A DNA stretch of 64,000 nt from an uncultured Nitrosomonas sp. (GCA_949281375.1 CASDLT010000026.1:124001-188000), one strand, 5' to 3'; shown: positions 30,682 through 44,300, numbered from the stretch's first letter. Numbers and translations are program-made. The notes: generated by a model from the sequence alone, not told the origin.

Positions 30682-31491
30682 ATGGCATCAGGAACAGAAC
30701 TTACTCCAACATCCTATATTAATCATCATCTAACTTATTTAACAACACAAGTCGGCGAAGGTTCATTTTGGGTTTTGCACGTAGACACTTTAATAACGTC
30801 AGTAATTCTTGGTGTTATGAGTCTGGGATTTATTTGGCTCGTAGTGCGTAAAGCCACGCCGGGTGTGCCCTCCAAAAAGCAAGCTTTCGTAGAGCTTGCA
30901 GTTGAGTTCATCGACAATGAAGTGAAAAATACATTTCATGGCAATCGACATGTGTTAGTTGCACCAATGGCGCTAACGATATTCATGTGGGTGCTAATGA
31001 TGAATGCAATGGATATTTTGCCCATTGATATCATGGCTTGGATACTTGAGCAGGGATTGGGTCTGCATACTTGGAAGATTGTGCCGACCACGGATGTAAA
31101 TACGACGTTTGCTTTGGCGCTTTCTGTATGGTTCTTGATGCTTTTCTTTAATGTAAAGGTCAAAGGCATCAAAGGATGGATGCATGAGCTATTTTGTACG
31201 CCGTTTGGCAGCAATCCTTTGCTCTGGGTTTTAAATCTATTGTTTAATTTCATCGAATACGTATCCAAACCGTTGTCGCATTCATTGCGTCTATTTGGCA
31301 ACATTTATGCAGGGGAAATCATTTTTCTGCTATTGGGTATGTGGGCGGCAACAGGTGTGTCGGGTACGATTTTTGGTTCTATTTTAGGCGCAGGTTGGGC
31401 GATATTCCATATATTGATTGTGACATTGCAGGCATTTATATTTATGATGCTGACGGTAGTCTATATGTCAATGGCTCATGAATCTCATTGA
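30682..31491 (+). CDS. atpB: F0F1 ATP synthase subunit a
   Basis: Stator half of the proton channel. 269 residues with five to six membrane helices. The essential Arg is R203 in [16 protein letters not shown]. The block NAMDILPID matches the first conserved helix. The C-terminal [19 protein letters not shown] is typical. It lies in the complete atp operon, 53 bases before atpE. Confidence 0.97.
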   Translation: MASGTELTPTSYINHHLTYLTTQVGEGSFWVLHVDTLITSVILGVMSLGFIWLVVRKATPGVPSKKQAFVELAVEFIDNEVKNTFHGNRHVLVAPMALTIFMWVLMMNAMDILPIDIMAWILEQGLGLHTWKIVPTTDVNTTFALALSVWFLMLFFNVKVKGIKGWMHELFCTPFGSNPLLWVLNLLFNFIEYVSKPLSHSLRLFGNIYAGEIIFLLLGMWAATGVSGTIFGSILGAGWAIFHILIVTLQAFIFMMLTVVYMSMAHESH

Positions 31492-31532
31492 ATTTTAAGG
31501 CTTATTTCGTTGTTTATTATTAATCTCACTAA

Positions 31533-31817
<285 letters not shown>

Positions 31818-31862
31818 TAATGTTTTATTGCTGTTGTATAGATCAGATATTACAGGCTTGTC

Positions 31863-32336
31863 ATGAATATTAACTTTACTTTAATTTCTCAGGCGATAGC
31901 CTTTTCGGTGTTTATTTGGTTCACGGTTAAGTTTGTGTGGCCGCCTTTGTTGAGAGCAATTGAGGAACGTCAAAAGACCATAGCTGATGGACTGGCTGCA
32001 GGTGAGCGGGGTCGTCATGAATTAGAGTTGGCCAGCCAACGGTCATCTGATGTATTGAAAGAGGCAAAGCAGCGCGCATCCGAGATAATTCTTCAGGCAG
32101 AAAAGCGAGGAACAGAAATAATCGAAGAGGCAAAGAGAACAGCAAAAGAAGAGGGTGATCGAATAGTTGCCGGTGCGAAAGCTGATGTAGAGCATGAAAT
32201 GTTCAGTGCTAAAGAAGTGTTGCGCCAGCATGCAGCTCAATTGGCGGTGGCAGGCGCTGCTAAGATTTTGCGTCGAGAAGTCGATGCGAAGGTCCATGCA
32301 GATATATTGGCCTCAATAGAGGAAGATTTGAAATAA
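31863..32336 (+). CDS. atpF: F0F1 ATP synthase subunit b
   Basis: Peripheral stalk protein of 157 residues: one N-terminal membrane helix (about 5-25, with WPPLLRAIEERQKTIADGL following) and a long charged coiled coil to the C-terminus. Normal length. The stop overlaps the atpH start by one base (TAATG), indicating coupled translation. Confidence 0.96.
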   Translation: MNINFTLISQAIAFSVFIWFTVKFVWPPLLRAIEERQKTIADGLAAGERGRHELELASQRSSDVLKEAKQRASEIILQAEKRGTEIIEEAKRTAKEEGDRIVAGAKADVEHEMFSAKEVLRQHAAQLAVAGAAKILRREVDAKVHADILASIEEDLK

Positions 32337-32872
32337 TGGCAGAAGCGATTACAGTTGCGAGACCGTATGCTGAGGCAGCGTATAAACATGCTGTCGCAAG
32401 TGGGGAATTGGATCAATGGTCGAAAATGTTGCAACTCGCTGCAATGATTGCTGAAGATAGTGAATTTAAGTTACTGATTGGCAATCCAGTAATTTCAGCG
32501 AAGCGATTAGAAGAAATATTTCTGGAAATTGGTAAAAGTAAATTTAATTCAGAAGCACGTAATCTGCTAGCCTTATTGGCAGTTAATAAACGTATGCAGG
32601 TATTGCCTCAGATCAGCCAGTTGTTTGAACAGTTGAAAGCGCAGCATGAAGGTGTGCTCGAAGCAAAAATAGTAAGTGCTTTTGCTTTAGAAGGAAGGCA
32701 GCTAAAAAAATTGATCGATGATCTAGAACAAAAATTTAAGCGCAAAATAGAGGCTCGGGTGAGTATAGATCCAGAGTTGATAGGCGGTGTGAAAGTTGAA
32801 ATTGGTGATGAGATTCTTGATGCCTCGGTACGCGGTAAACTAGAAGCCATGGCCGTTGCCCTTAAAAGCTAG
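32336..32872 (+). CDS. atpH: F0F1 ATP synthase subunit delta
   Basis: 178 residues connecting F1 to the b-subunit stalk. The N-terminal helical domain begins ITVARPYAEAAYKHA; the C-terminal block KIEARVSIDPELIGGVKVEIGDEILDASVRGKL is the family signature. It overlaps atpF by one base and is followed by atpA after ten. Confidence 0.96.
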   Translation: MAEAITVARPYAEAAYKHAVASGELDQWSKMLQLAAMIAEDSEFKLLIGNPVISAKRLEEIFLEIGKSKFNSEARNLLALLAVNKRMQVLPQISQLFEQLKAQHEGVLEAKIVSAFALEGRQLKKLIDDLEQKFKRKIEARVSIDPELIGGVKVEIGDEILDASVRGKLEAMAVALKS

Positions 32873-32882
32873 GAGTTAAATT

Positions 32883-34424
32883 ATGCAGTTAAACCCATCC
32901 GAAATCAGTGAGCTGATTAAAAAAAGGATAGAAGGACTTGTTGATACGGCCGAAGTTCGCACACAAGGCACCATTGTTTCAGTAACTGATGGTATCGTGC
33001 GTATTCACGGTTTATCCGATGTGATGCAAGGGGAAATGCTTGAGTTTCCTGGAAATACGTATGGTTTGGCATTGAATCTTGAAAGAGATTCAGTCGGGGC
33101 TGTTATCATGGGCGCGTATGAGCATATCCGTGAGGGAGATACAGTCAAGTGTACTGGACGTATTCTTGAAGTACCCGTTGGAGAAGGGTTATTGGGTCGA
33201 GTGGTCAATTCGCTAGGCCAGCCCATTGATGGGAAAGGACCGATTAGCGCAGCAAAATCTGAGCCCATAGAAAAGATTGCCCCGGGTGTTATTTGGCGGC
33301 AATCTGTCGATCAGCCAGTTCAAACTGGACTTAAATCTGTAGATTCGATGGTTCCAATTGGACGTGGCCAGCGAGAATTGATCATCGGTGATCGTCAAAC
33401 TGGAAAAACGGCCGTGGCTATTGATGCGATTCTTAATCAGAAAGGGCAAAACATGCTCTGCATCTATGTTGCCGTCGGACAGAAGGCTTCATCGATTGCC
33501 AATGTGGTGCGTAAGCTTGAAGAGCATGGTGCGATGGAATATACCATTGTCGTAGCGGCAACAGCATCAGAGTCCGCTGCTATGCAGTTTATTGCCCCGT
33601 ATTCAGGTTGTACAATGGGTGAGTATTTTCGTGATAAAGGTCAGGATGCATTAATTGTATATGATGATTTGACCAAGCAGGCATGGGCATATAGACAGAT
33701 TTCTTTGTTATTGCGACGTCCTCCAGGTCGAGAAGCTTATCCAGGGGATGTTTTTTACCTTCATTCGCGTTTGTTAGAGAGAGCTGCACGGGTGAGCGCC
33801 GCGTATGTTGAAAAAGCGACCAACGGTGCAGTAAAAGGAAAAACCGGATCATTGACAGCTTTGCCAATTATTGAAACTCAAGCCGGTGACGTTACGGCTT
33901 TCGTTCCAACAAATGTGATTTCAATTACAGATGGACAAATATTTTTAGAGACAGATTTATTTAATGCGGGCATTAGGCCTGCGATCAATGCTGGTGTTTC
34001 TGTCTCACGTGTGGGCGGGGCTGCACAAACCAAAGTAATTAAGAAATTGGGCGGTGGCATTCGCTTGGCATTAGCTCAGTATCGTGAGTTGGCCGCATTT
34101 GCACAATTTGCATCTGATTTGGATGAGGCTACTCGTAAGCAGCTCGAACGCGGAAAGATGGCAACTGAATTAATGAAACAATCTCAGTATGCGACACTAA
34201 GCGTTTCGGAGATGGCACTTACGTTATTTGCTATCAATAACGGATATTTTGATGATGTAGAGGTAAATCGGGCATTGGCGTTTGAAGCAGCGTTAAAAAG
34301 TTATATTCGTAGTCAACATGGCGCTATTTTGGAAAAAATCGAAAAAAGCAAAGAGCTTGATGCTGACACAGAAAAAGAATTAACGGCTGCAATTCAAGAA
34401 TTCAAGCAAAACGGAACATACTAA
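32883..34424 (+). CDS. atpA: F0F1 ATP synthase subunit alpha
   Basis: Non-catalytic nucleotide-binding subunit, 513 residues as usual. N-terminal beta-barrel, then the P-loop GDRQTGKT at 169-176, and the family signature [17 protein letters not shown] including the arginine finger. GGAGTTAAATT precedes the ATG. All features are intact. Confidence 0.98.
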   Translation: MQLNPSEISELIKKRIEGLVDTAEVRTQGTIVSVTDGIVRIHGLSDVMQGEMLEFPGNTYGLALNLERDSVGAVIMGAYEHIREGDTVKCTGRILEVPVGEGLLGRVVNSLGQPIDGKGPISAAKSEPIEKIAPGVIWRQSVDQPVQTGLKSVDSMVPIGRGQRELIIGDRQTGKTAVAIDAILNQKGQNMLCIYVAVGQKASSIANVVRKLEEHGAMEYTIVVAATASESAAMQFIAPYSGCTMGEYFRDKGQDALIVYDDLTKQAWAYRQISLLLRRPPGREAYPGDVFYLHSRLLERAARVSAAYVEKATNGAVKGKTGSLTALPIIETQAGDVTAFVPTNVISITDGQIFLETDLFNAGIRPAINAGVSVSRVGGAAQTKVIKKLGGGIRLALAQYRELAAFAQFASDLDEATRKQLERGKMATELMKQSQYATLSVSEMALTLFAINNGYFDDVEVNRALAFEAALKSYIRSQHGAILEKIEKSKELDADTEKELTAAIQEFKQNGTY

Positions 34425-34428
34425 GCAA

Positions 34429-35313
34429 ATGGCTGGCAGTAGAGAAATCCGAAACAAAATCAAAAGCGTCAAGAATACGCAAAAGATAACGCGCGCAATG
34501 GAGATGGTTGCGGCATCGAAAATGCGTAAGGCTCAAGATCGCATGAAAAAAGCTAGACCTTATGGGGAAAAAATACGCAATGTAGCTGCTCATATGAGTC
34601 GAGCAAATACTGAGTATCGACACCCATTTTTGGTTGAGCGTGATACCGTTAAACGTGTCGGAATTATTATTGTCACGTCTGATAAAGGTCTATGCGGTGG
34701 ATTAAATACCAATGTGCTGCGGAAAGCTGTCACTCAGATGAAGAAATGGCAGTCAGAAGGCGAGCAAATAGAAGTATGCTGCATCGGTAATAAAGGCTTG
34801 GGTTTTATGAGTCGAATCGGTGCTAAAGTCATTTCGCAAGTAATAGCGCTCGGTGATACGCCAGATATGACTAGATTGATAGGTGCAGTAAAAGTGATAT
34901 TGGATGGTTATACGAAAGATCAGTTCGATCGTGTATATGTTTTTTATAACCGTTTTATCAATACCATGAAACAAGAGCCAGTGATGGAGCAATTGCTTCC
35001 CTTGACTGACGAGCGTATGCATAGTGATGAGTCTAGCAATAATAAGCCTAAAACTACCTGGGATTACATATACGAACCAGAAGCACAACCAGTCATAGAT
35101 GATGTTATGGTGCGATACGTTGAGGCACTTATATATCAAGCAGTTACTGAAAATATGGCTTCTGAGCAATCTGCACGTATGGTAGCTATGAAAGCGGCAT
35201 CAGACAACGCCGGAAGCGTTATTGATGAATTAACATTGATTTACAATAAATCTCGACAGGCCGCAATTACCAAAGAATTGTCCGAAATTGTCGGTGGGGC
35301 TGCAGCTGTATAA
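34429..35313 (+). CDS. atpG: F0F1 ATP synthase subunit gamma
   Basis: Central rotor shaft, 294 residues. N-terminal [33 protein letters not shown] and C-terminal [42 protein letters not shown] form the coiled-coil shaft, and [10 protein letters not shown] the conserved globular block. It starts four bases after the atpA stop. Confidence 0.97.
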   Translation: MAGSREIRNKIKSVKNTQKITRAMEMVAASKMRKAQDRMKKARPYGEKIRNVAAHMSRANTEYRHPFLVERDTVKRVGIIIVTSDKGLCGGLNTNVLRKAVTQMKKWQSEGEQIEVCCIGNKGLGFMSRIGAKVISQVIALGDTPDMTRLIGAVKVILDGYTKDQFDRVYVFYNRFINTMKQEPVMEQLLPLTDERMHSDESSNNKPKTTWDYIYEPEAQPVIDDVMVRYVEALIYQAVTENMASEQSARMVAMKAASDNAGSVIDELTLIYNKSRQAAITKELSEIVGGAAAV

Positions 35314-35335
35314 AATTTTTTGTATATAAGTTTAG

Positions 35336-36724
<1,389 letters not shown>

Positions 36725-36741
36725 TCAGAGGAATACTTGTG

Positions 36742-37164
36742 ATGGGCACCATTTTTCATCTTGATATAGTAAGTGCTGAAGAGTCCATTTATTCTGGCCC
36801 GGTAGAATTTCTTGTTGCTCCAGCACAAATGGGAGAAGTAGGCATATATCCCAGGCATACGCCTATGCTGACAAGAATTAAGTCTGGAATGGTGCGTATT
36901 AAAGCACAATTGAAAGAAGAAGAATTAATTTATGTTTCAGGTGGAATGCTAGAAGTTCAACCCGATGTAGTTACAATTCTGGCTGATACAGCGGTACGGA
37001 GTCATGATCTCGATGAAGCAAAGGCAATAGAAGCAAAACGAGCAGCTGAAGAAGCAATGCAAAACCGTGAGTCTGAGTTGGATTACGCTAAGGCCCAAGC
37101 TGAATTGATTGAAGCCATGGCACAGCTTGCAGCGATTGATAAGCTGCGGAAACGCGGGCATTAA
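36742..37164 (+). CDS. atpC: F0F1 ATP synthase subunit epsilon
   Basis: 140 residues: N-terminal beta-sandwich ([37 protein letters not shown]) and a C-terminal helical hairpin that regulates the ATPase. ATG 36742 is preferred over the adjoining GTG 36739 because AGAGGA lies about nine bases before it. Last gene of the operon; a strong terminator follows. Confidence 0.96.
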   Translation: MGTIFHLDIVSAEESIYSGPVEFLVAPAQMGEVGIYPRHTPMLTRIKSGMVRIKAQLKEEELIYVSGGMLEVQPDVVTILADTAVRSHDLDEAKAIEAKRAAEEAMQNRESELDYAKAQAELIEAMAQLAAIDKLRKRGH

Positions 37165-37505
37165 TTGCTTTGCAATTTGAAAGGCGACATATGTCGCCTT
37201 TTTTCATTTATACAAAATGCTAATTAAATTCTTTTATAAATAACGAATGACAGTTAGCGAAGCAAAATCAGATACAACACGACTTATCGTCAATGCAAAG
37301 CATTTTGCAACAGATTTAAATGTAGCATGATCGCATGCGATAACATTTCAGAGTTTCATTTCTTTTCAACGAAAATCCCTTGATTGATCTTGTTAAAAAT
37401 CCATGAACGGATTTTTGAGATATATGTAGGGCAAAATGAATAGAATTAACTGTATCATAATAACCAGCTGATTATTTGGACATCTATTAAAAGGAGGCTG
37501 CCATT
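37165..37505. other. intergenic region atpC-glmU
   Basis: 341 bases. It holds the atp terminator (37180-37206), a 12-bp palindrome ATCGCATGCGAT (37330-37341) of unknown meaning, a possible -10 (TATCAT, 37453) without a convincing -35, and the glmU ribosome-binding site AAGGAGG (37491-37497). No credible ORF beyond 27 codons was noticed. Confidence 0.6.
37180..37206 (+). terminator. rho-independent terminator of the atp operon
   Basis: AAAGGCGACAT/ATGTCGCCTTT is a perfect 22-base inverted repeat 16 bases after the atpC stop, ending in a six-base T-run. Position and form are those of a strong intrinsic terminator. Confidence 0.9.
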
Positions 37506-38879
37506 GTGTCAACGTTGAATGTCATCATACTTGCCGCAGGGATGGGGAAACGCATGCAATCATCACAACCCAAAGTGTTGCATGCTTTGGCAGGCATACC
37601 TTTACTTTCACATGTCATTAGAACTGCTCGTTCGCTATTTCCCAAAAAGATATGCATAGTAATAGGTCATGGTGGTGAAAAAATAAAGCAGGCAATCGCT
37701 GGAGATGATTTGATTTGGGTGATGCAGGAGCAACAACTCGGTACGGGCCACGCAGTAATGCAGGCGCAACCCCATCTCGATACAGTAGGTCTGACGCTCA
37801 TATTGTATGGTGATGTTCCTCTAGTTAATGCGGATACTCTTAAAAATTTGATCAATATTTCAAGCCAAGAACATTGTGCTCTGCTTACAGCAACGATGGA
37901 AGATCCAAGTGGATATGGTCGAATTTTGCGAAACTCTGATACAAACACGATAGTAAGGATCATTGAACAGAAAGATGCTAATGACGAGCAAAGCAGAATA
38001 TGCGAAATTAACACAGGAATTATGGCGATTCCGAATCGTCATTTACATTCGTGGTTATCAAAAATCGATAACCAAAATGCTCAGAAAGAGTATTATTTAA
38101 CTGATATTGTTGAAATTGCAGTAGATCAAGGCATAGCCGTTAAATCAGGCCAACCAGCAGATTTCTGGGAAATCATGGGTGTCAATGACAAATCGCAATT
38201 GGCTGAGCTAGAACGAATTTATCAAAAAGAGAAAGCAAGGACATTGCTGAATCGCGGAACTACATTAATGGATCCTGCTCGGATTGATATTCGCGGTGAG
38301 CTGATTTGTGGTTCTGACGTTAGCATTGATATCAATTGTATTTTTGAAGGAATTGTCAATTTGGGCGATGGCGTGAATGTGGGGGCACATTCCGTTTTAA
38401 AGAATGTTACTGTCGCGGCAGGAACCTCTATTGCTCCCTATAGTTACATCGAAGACGCTCAGATCGGGCAAAGCTGTAAGATTGGTCCATTTTCGAGAAT
38501 TCGCCCAGGTACTGTGCTTCTGAATGATGTTCACATTGGTAATTTTGTTGAAGTCAAGAATAGCCACATTGGCATCGGAAGTAAAGCCAATCATTTAACT
38601 TATATTGGTGATTCAGATGTTGGCGAACGAGTCAATATTGGTGCAGGCACAATTACCTGCAATTACGATGGCGCGAACAAGCATCGCACTGTTATAGAAA
38701 ATGATGTTTTTATTGGATCCGATACGCAGCTTATTGCGCCCGTTAGAGTTTCTAAAGGGGCCACCATTGGTGCGGGATCGACTATCACCCGAGATACACC
38801 ACAAGATACCTTGACTCTATCGCGAGTAAAGCAGGTGAGCATTGCGGGGTGGAAACGTCCCATCAAAACAAAAAAATAA
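37506..38879 (+). CDS. glmU: bifunctional UDP-GlcNAc pyrophosphorylase / glucosamine-1-P acetyltransferase
   Basis: Makes UDP-GlcNAc for peptidoglycan and LPS. 457 residues: N-terminal Rossmann uridyltransferase (LAAGMGKRM at 9-17, QQLGTGHAV), then a left-handed beta-helix of hexapeptide repeats from about 250 with [14 protein letters not shown] and the acetyltransferase signature [14 protein letters not shown] start at 37506, fixed by AAGGAGG eight bases upstream. glmS follows, so the pathway's two ends are co-located. Confidence 0.97.
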   Translation: MSTLNVIILAAGMGKRMQSSQPKVLHALAGIPLLSHVIRTARSLFPKKICIVIGHGGEKIKQAIAGDDLIWVMQEQQLGTGHAVMQAQPHLDTVGLTLILYGDVPLVNADTLKNLINISSQEHCALLTATMEDPSGYGRILRNSDTNTIVRIIEQKDANDEQSRICEINTGIMAIPNRHLHSWLSKIDNQNAQKEYYLTDIVEIAVDQGIAVKSGQPADFWEIMGVNDKSQLAELERIYQKEKARTLLNRGTTLMDPARIDIRGELICGSDVSIDINCIFEGIVNLGDGVNVGAHSVLKNVTVAAGTSIAPYSYIEDAQIGQSCKIGPFSRIRPGTVLLNDVHIGNFVEVKNSHIGIGSKANHLTYIGDSDVGERVNIGAGTITCNYDGANKHRTVIENDVFIGSDTQLIAPVRVSKGATIGAGSTITRDTPQDTLTLSRVKQVSIAGWKRPIKTKK

Positions 38880-38928
38880 TGTGCCAAAGTCGGTAAGCCT
38901 TAGAACATTAAATGACAGGAGAATTCGA

Positions 38929-40776
38929 ATGTGCGGAATAGTTGGAGCTATTGCAAAAGTAAACATAGTACCTGTGCTTTTGGAAGGATTGTTGCGACTA
39001 GAATATAGAGGTTATGATTCCGCAGGATTGGTAGTGACCAATGAAGGTTTGCAAAGATTACGCACGACAGGACGTGTAAAGGAATTACGCAAGCTTGCTG
39101 CAGAACAGAAAGCATTCGGGTTTGCAGGGATAGCGCATACACGCTGGGCAACTCATGGAGCACCTTCTGAACGTAATGCTCATCCTCATTTTTCTGATGA
39201 AGAGTCGCGAATTGCTGTTGTTCATAATGGTATCATTGAAAATCATGAAGATATTCGAGCATTTCTTAAAGAACACGGGTATATATTTTATTCAGACACT
39301 GACACTGAAGTTATAGCACATTTGATCGCGTATAAGCTGAAGCAGACAACCGATCTGTTTCACGCAGTACGACTTTCAATTGCTGAGCTTCAAGGCGCTT
39401 ATGCTATTGCAGTTATGGAAGAAGCCCATCCGGAACGAATCGTGGTGGCAAGAAATGGCGCGCCTCTATTAATCGGTGTAGGTAAAGACGGGAATTATGT
39501 TGCATCTGATTCTTCCGCATTACTTAAAACTACACGTCAGATTATTTATCTAGAGGAAGGGGATGTTGCTGAAATAAGCAGTCAGGAATACAGAATCGTA
39601 AATTGCTTGCATAATCAAGCGGGTGTGGCGGTTGAGCGGGATGTGCACGAAAGTAGTTTATCGAATGACGCAATAGAATTAGGACCGTATGCTCATTTCA
39701 TGCAAAAAGAAATATTCGAGCAACCAAGTGCGGTCGCGAATACGCTGGAAATGGCATTTAATGCCAACTCCATCTCAGCTAATTTGTTTGGAAGCGAAGC
39801 AGACAAAATTTTTTCACGTGTCAATCAAATTTTAATCATTGCATGTGGTACCAGCTATCATGCTGGATTAGTGGCTCGATATTGGATGGAAAGCGTCGCT
39901 GGCCTACCTTGTAATGTCGAGATTGCTAGTGAATATCGCTATCGAGATCCCATTGCTGATCCTGATACTCTGGTGATTGGAATTTCACAATCGGGCGAGA
40001 CTGCGGATACTTTGGCCGCATTGAGTTATGCACGAAAATTGGGTCATTTGTACAGTTTGGCGATTTGTAATGTTCCAGAAAGCGCATTGATACGTCAGAC
40101 AACCTTACGTTTCTTGACAAGGGCAGGTCCAGAAATTGGCGTGGCGTCGACGAAAGCTTTTACTACACAACTGGCCTCACTGTTGCTGCTGGCTGTAACG
40201 CTCGCAAAAATTCGCCGGCATTTGTCCCCGGAAGATGAGAAAAAAATGATTGCGGCGCTCAGGCATTTGCCTCTTGCATTGCATAACGTTATGCAAGTTG
40301 AGCCGCAAGTTAAGAATTGGGCCAGAAATTTTGCCCAGAAAAGACATGCGTTATTTCTGGGGAGAGGTGTGCATTATCCGATTGCAATGGAAGGCGCACT
40401 GAAACTCAAGGAAATTTCCTATATTCATGCTGAAGCTTATGCAGCCGGTGAACTGAAACATGGCCCACTGGCGCTTGTGGATAGCGAAATGCCAGTAGTA
40501 GCGATAGCACCTAATGATCAATTGCTAGGAAAACTTAAATCCAATCTGCAGGAAGTACATGCGCGCGGTGGAGAACTTTACGTATTTGCCGATGCTGATT
40601 CTCACATAACAGAAAGTAACAACCTGCATGTCATCCGGTTAGCCGAGCATGCTGGTTTACTGAGTCCGATTCTTCATACCATTCCTTTGCAGTTTCTGGC
40701 TTATCATGTAGCTCTGGAAAGAGGAACAGATGTCGATAAACCAAGAAATTTAGCAAAAGCAGTGACTGTCGAATAA
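38929..40776 (+). CDS. glmS: glutamine-fructose-6-phosphate aminotransferase (isomerising)
   Basis: First step of hexosamine synthesis. 615 residues from the ATG at 38929, which makes Cys2 the N-terminal nucleophile after Met removal (MCGIVGA). The GATase2 domain extends to about 240 and two SIS domains follow ([26 protein letters not shown]). The C-terminal [13 protein letters not shown] is diagnostic. ACAGGAGA precedes the start. The 5' region shows no obvious glmS ribozyme, as expected outside Firmicutes. Confidence 0.98.
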   Translation: MCGIVGAIAKVNIVPVLLEGLLRLEYRGYDSAGLVVTNEGLQRLRTTGRVKELRKLAAEQKAFGFAGIAHTRWATHGAPSERNAHPHFSDEESRIAVVHNGIIENHEDIRAFLKEHGYIFYSDTDTEVIAHLIAYKLKQTTDLFHAVRLSIAELQGAYAIAVMEEAHPERIVVARNGAPLLIGVGKDGNYVASDSSALLKTTRQIIYLEEGDVAEISSQEYRIVNCLHNQAGVAVERDVHESSLSNDAIELGPYAHFMQKEIFEQPSAVANTLEMAFNANSISANLFGSEADKIFSRVNQILIIACGTSYHAGLVARYWMESVAGLPCNVEIASEYRYRDPIADPDTLVIGISQSGETADTLAALSYARKLGHLYSLAICNVPESALIRQTTLRFLTRAGPEIGVASTKAFTTQLASLLLLAVTLAKIRRHLSPEDEKKMIAALRHLPLALHNVMQVEPQVKNWARNFAQKRHALFLGRGVHYPIAMEGALKLKEISYIHAEAYAAGELKHGPLALVDSEMPVVAIAPNDQLLGKLKSNLQEVHARGGELYVFADADSHITESNNLHVIRLAEHAGLLSPILHTIPLQFLAYHVALERGTDVDKPRNLAKAVTVE

Positions 40777-40932
40777 CATCCAGCTAATCTTATGAGAATG
40801 ATGTTGATCGTGTGATATGAGAAATCTATCAGTCAAAATGAAGATAATGAGTTTGTGGTTGAGAAGATCAGCACGTATGGTTCTATCATCAAATTTATAT
40901 ATAAGTTAGTTTTCATGTAAGGATGTTAAAAA

Positions 40933-41658
40933 ATGGCAGGGCATAGTAAATGGGCTAATATCAAACACAAGAAAGCAGCGCAGGATGCAAAACGCGGTAA
41001 GGTTTTTACCCGACTTATCAAGGAAATCACGGTGGCTGCTCGAATGGGTGGTGGTGATATTAACAGTAACCCTCGTCTGCGACTGGCAGTTGACAAGGCA
41101 TATGACCAGAATATGCCCAAAGATAATGTTGAGCGTGCTATCAAACGAGGAAGCGGGGAGCTTGAAGGCGTTGATTATGAGGAAATCCGCTATGAGGGAT
41201 ATGGAATAAGCGGTGCCGCAGTAATGGTTGATTGCATGACCGATAATCGTGTTCGAACGGTTGCTGACGTGCGTCATGCATTTACTAAATATGGTGGAAA
41301 TTTGGGCACCGATGGTTCTGTCAGTTTTTTATTTAAACACTGCGGGCAATTGATTTTCGAACCTGGAACCAATGAGGATAAGCTAATGAATGCGGCACTG
41401 GAAGCGGGAGCCGAAGATGTCATAAATAATGACGATGGAAGCATTGAAGTTATCACCGCACCTTATGAGTTTGTTGGAATTAAAGAAGCATTAGAAAAAG
41501 CCAGTTTCAAATCTGAACTGGCCGAAGTCACTATGAAACCAAGTAATGAAGTATTACTAATGGGAGATGATGCAGTAAAAATGCAAAAATTGCTCGACGC
41601 ATTGGAGAACCTTGATGATGTTCAGGATGTGTATACGAACGCCGTATTGGATGAATAA
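40933..41658 (+). CDS. yebC: YebC/PmpR family protein
   Basis: 241 residues, normal length. [23 protein letters not shown] and the acidic central domain are unmistakable. YebC proteins were long called transcriptional regulators (PmpR) and are now also linked to resolving ribosome stalling at proline runs. AAGGATG precedes the ATG. It stands directly upstream of ruvCAB, the widely conserved yebC-ruvC-ruvA-ruvB order. Confidence 0.96.
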   Translation: MAGHSKWANIKHKKAAQDAKRGKVFTRLIKEITVAARMGGGDINSNPRLRLAVDKAYDQNMPKDNVERAIKRGSGELEGVDYEEIRYEGYGISGAAVMVDCMTDNRVRTVADVRHAFTKYGGNLGTDGSVSFLFKHCGQLIFEPGTNEDKLMNAALEAGAEDVINNDDGSIEVITAPYEFVGIKEALEKASFKSELAEVTMKPSNEVLLMGDDAVKMQKLLDALENLDDVQDVYTNAVLDE

Positions 41659-41682
41659 AATTTCGAAATTACGGGTGATGAA

Positions 41683-42201
41683 ATTCGTATCCTTGGTATA
41701 GATCCAGGCTTGCGAGTTACTGGATTTGGCGTTATCGATAAAAAAGATAGCAACTTGATCTACATCGGTAGCGGTTGTATCAAAACGTCCGAAGGTGCGC
41801 TACCTGATCGTCTTAAGTTGATTTTGAACAGCTTGGACAAAATTATCACTGAGTATCAACCCAAGTATGTCGCTATTGAGCAAGTGTTTGTCAATATCAA
41901 TCCGAAATCAACGCTATTGCTAGGTCAAGCCCGAGGTGCAGCTATTTGCGCCGCAGTAAAAAGAAATCTCAATGTAGCAGAATATACTGCTTTGCAAATT
42001 AAACAAGCGGTAGTCGGCAATGGTCATGCCAGAAAAAATCAAGTACAAGAAATGGTAATGCGTTTGCTGAATTTAATCGATAATCCGAGCACTGATGCCG
42101 CAGACGCTTTGGCGTGTGCTATCTGCCATGCACACACAGGATTGAGTTTAGGAAATATTCAATTGACTGGTTACCGTATGAAGCGGGGGCGGCTTGTATG
42201 A
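41683..42201 (+). CDS. ruvC: crossover junction endodeoxyribonuclease RuvC (non-canonical start)
   Basis: Holliday-junction resolvase of 172 residues if read from ATT 41683. The catalytic tetrad D7 (LGIDPG), E66 (AIEQVF), D138 and D141 ([10 protein letters not shown]) has the family spacing. The first ATG/GTG/TTG in frame is TTG 41710, which lies beyond the active-site Asp, so it cannot be the true start; upstream the frame closes at the yebC stop. ATT 41683 has GGTGAT, complementary to the 16S 3' end, three bases before it. Alternatively one A is missing in ATGAAATTC (41678): restoring it gives an ATG start, [11 protein letters not shown]. The stop overlaps the ruvA start (ATGA). Confidence 0.9.
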   Translation: MRILGIDPGLRVTGFGVIDKKDSNLIYIGSGCIKTSEGALPDRLKLILNSLDKIITEYQPKYVAIEQVFVNINPKSTLLLGQARGAAICAAVKRNLNVAEYTALQIKQAVVGNGHARKNQVQEMVMRLLNLIDNPSTDAADALACAICHAHTGLSLGNIQLTGYRMKRGRLV

Positions 42202-42785
42202 TCGGTCGTCTCGCAGGTGTTTTGCGTGAAAAACAGCCTCCCCAAGTATTACTAGAGGTGCAGGGTGTAAGTTATGAAATAGATGTGCCTATGAGCACGT
42301 TTTATGATCTTCCTGAAAGTGGTGCTTCAGTAATGCTTTATACGCACCTGGTAATTCGTGAAGATATGCACTTATTGTTTGGATTTTTAACAGAATCAGA
42401 ACGGCAGACATTTCGCGCACTGATAAAGATTTCTGGTATCGGAGCAAGAATGGCATTGGCTCTTCTTTCCGGTTTGAGCGTTTCGGAATTGTATCAAGCG
42501 ATAGCATCGCGGGATAGTGCCCGGCTTACTATGGTTCCCGGAATTGGAAAGAAAACAGCCGAACGCTTGATATTGGAATTACGTGATAAATTGAGTCCCA
42601 CAGTCCGGGATTTAGATCATGTGTCATCATCATCATGTTCTTATTCTAACGATATTATGAATGCATTGATTTCATTGGGTTATAGTGAGCGTGAGGTTGC
42701 TTGGGCCATCAAAAGTGTTGACAATCATGAGTCATTATCCGATGGAATCAGGCAAGCCTTGCAATTATTATCTAAAGAAAAGTAA
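42198..42785 (+). CDS. ruvA: Holliday junction DNA helicase subunit RuvA
   Basis: 195 residues that bind four-way junctions as tetramers. Domain I OB-fold ([21 protein letters not shown]), domain II helix-hairpin-helix pairs ([20 protein letters not shown] and [22 protein letters not shown]), and a C-terminal domain III (from about 145) contacting RuvB. The ATG overlaps the ruvC stop in ATGA, indicating coupling. Confidence 0.97.
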   Translation: MIGRLAGVLREKQPPQVLLEVQGVSYEIDVPMSTFYDLPESGASVMLYTHLVIREDMHLLFGFLTESERQTFRALIKISGIGARMALALLSGLSVSELYQAIASRDSARLTMVPGIGKKTAERLILELRDKLSPTVRDLDHVSSSSCSYSNDIMNALISLGYSEREVAWAIKSVDNHESLSDGIRQALQLLSKEK

Positions 42786-42808
42786 GAAAGCGTGATACAG
42801 GGGATTTC

Positions 42809-43849
42809 ATGATAGAAACTGATCGATTAGTCACCGCAGTTTCATCATCTTCTCAAGAAGATGTGCTTGAGCGTGCGCTCCGGCCTAAGCAATTTGACGA
42901 ATACGTTGGGCAGGAAAAAATTCTCACACAGCTACAGATTTTTATTAAAGCAGCAAAAAAACGCCATGAGGCCCTCGATCATGTTTTGTTATTTGGTCCG
43001 CCGGGTTTGGGAAAAACTACCTTGGCTCATATAATTGCTCGAGAGATGGGAGTCAGTTTACGCCAGACTTCTGGTCCAGTTCTTGAACGCCCAGGTGATT
43101 TGGCTGCTTTGCTGACTAATTTAGAATCGAATGATGTTCTGTTTATCGATGAAATACACCGATTGTCTCCAGTGGTTGAGGAGATTCTTTATCCAGCACT
43201 CGAAGATTTTCAACTGGATATCATGATCGGTGAAGGCCCGGCAGCACGATCTGTGAAATTGGATTTGCCTCCCTTTACACTAGTTGGAGCTACAACCCGG
43301 GCCGGCATGCTGACCAATCCATTGCGGGATCGTTTCGGAATAGTTTCGCGCCTCGAGTTTTATACTCCGGTTGAACTCAGTAAGATAGTTATACGCTCGG
43401 CTCGATTGCTGAATGTGATAATCTCAGCAGATGGCTCTTTTGAGATTGCGCGGCGTTCAAGAGGAACTCCGCGAATAGTCAATCGATTATTGCGCCGGGT
43501 TCGTGATTTCGCTGAAGTTAAAGCTGACGGGTGCATTACTCGTCCGGTGGCTGATGAAGCGCTGAACATGCTGGATGTGGATTCAGTCGGTCTGGATATG
43601 ATGGATCAAAAGTTGCTGTTGGCGATTGTGCAGAAATTCAATGGAGGTCCGGTAGGCATTGATAATCTCGCTGCAGCGATCAGCGAGGAACGTGATACGA
43701 TTGAAGATGTACTCGAACCTTATCTGATTCAGCAGGGTTTTCTAAAACGAACGCCCAGAGGACGTGTGGCTACGATAGCTACTTACCGACATTTTGATAT
43801 AACACTTCCACAGAATTGTAGGAATGGTTACCTCTGGGAAGATAATTAA
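42809..43849 (+). CDS. ruvB: Holliday junction DNA helicase subunit RuvB
   Basis: AAA+ motor driving branch migration. 346 residues; Walker [10 protein letters not shown] at 63-71, Walker [10 protein letters not shown], sensor 1 LVGATTRAG with the arginine finger in NPLRDRFGI, and a C-terminal winged helix ([15 protein letters not shown]). Starts 23 bases after ruvA. Confidence 0.98.
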   Translation: MIETDRLVTAVSSSSQEDVLERALRPKQFDEYVGQEKILTQLQIFIKAAKKRHEALDHVLLFGPPGLGKTTLAHIIAREMGVSLRQTSGPVLERPGDLAALLTNLESNDVLFIDEIHRLSPVVEEILYPALEDFQLDIMIGEGPAARSVKLDLPPFTLVGATTRAGMLTNPLRDRFGIVSRLEFYTPVELSKIVIRSARLLNVIISADGSFEIARRSRGTPRIVNRLLRRVRDFAEVKADGCITRPVADEALNMLDVDSVGLDMMDQKLLLAIVQKFNGGPVGIDNLAAAISEERDTIEDVLEPYLIQQGFLKRTPRGRVATIATYRHFDITLPQNCRNGYLWEDN

Positions 43850-43865
43850 TGAATTTTGACTAAAT

Positions 43866-44300
43866 ATGCACGTTCAGACACTTCGCATCATAGTTGCTGC
43901 ATTCTTAACATTGGCAATCATGCTTTTTTTTTATACAGGTCGAGAGAAAGATTATTACAGCCGAAGTGCAGAGCCGGCAATCACACAAATTTTAAAGGAG
44001 ATCTCTAGTTGGGATAAATCGCTGCTGTTGCTTCATTTGGCGCCAGAGACGAAACAGGCGATAACTGATGAGCAATTAGAAAATATATTAACCGATTATC
44101 GTCAGTTTGGACGATTTAAATCTCTTCAGGAATTGAATTTTTCCCGCATGGCCAGTGCATTTTCCTTGATAGGAGAGAAACATATTAATTACTCGGGTAA
44201 GGCTGATTTTGAAGGAGGAGAAATTAGTCTCAACATAACATTAGTTGAACGTGGGGGGTTCTTTCTTATTTATAATTTTGCACTTTCCAAAACTACTTAA
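43866..44300 (+). CDS. hypothetical membrane-anchored protein
   Basis: 144 residues with one N-terminal hydrophobic helix (IIVAAFLTLAIMLFFYTG, about 8-25) and a periplasmic alpha/beta domain ending in three or four predicted strands (INYSGKADFEGGEISLNITLVERGGFFLIYNFAL). Family not recognised; the shape recalls small DUF-type periplasmic proteins with a steroid-isomerase-like fold, but that is a guess. It starts 16 bases after ruvB and may be in the ruv operon. Many betaproteobacteria have tol genes after ruvB; they are absent here. Confidence 0.6.
   Translation: MHVQTLRIIVAAFLTLAIMLFFYTGREKDYYSRSAEPAITQILKEISSWDKSLLLLHLAPETKQAITDEQLENILTDYRQFGRFKSLQELNFSRMASAFSLIGEKHINYSGKADFEGGEISLNITLVERGGFFLIYNFALSKTT

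Noticed and set aside
37330..37341. ATCGCATGCGAT palindrome upstream of glmU as an operator
   Set aside because: 12 bases only, no known motif matched, and no link to a promoter could be shown.
37165..38928. glmS-type ribozyme or riboswitch near glmU-glmS
   Set aside because: Only 49 bases separate glmU and glmS, and no matching structure was seen.
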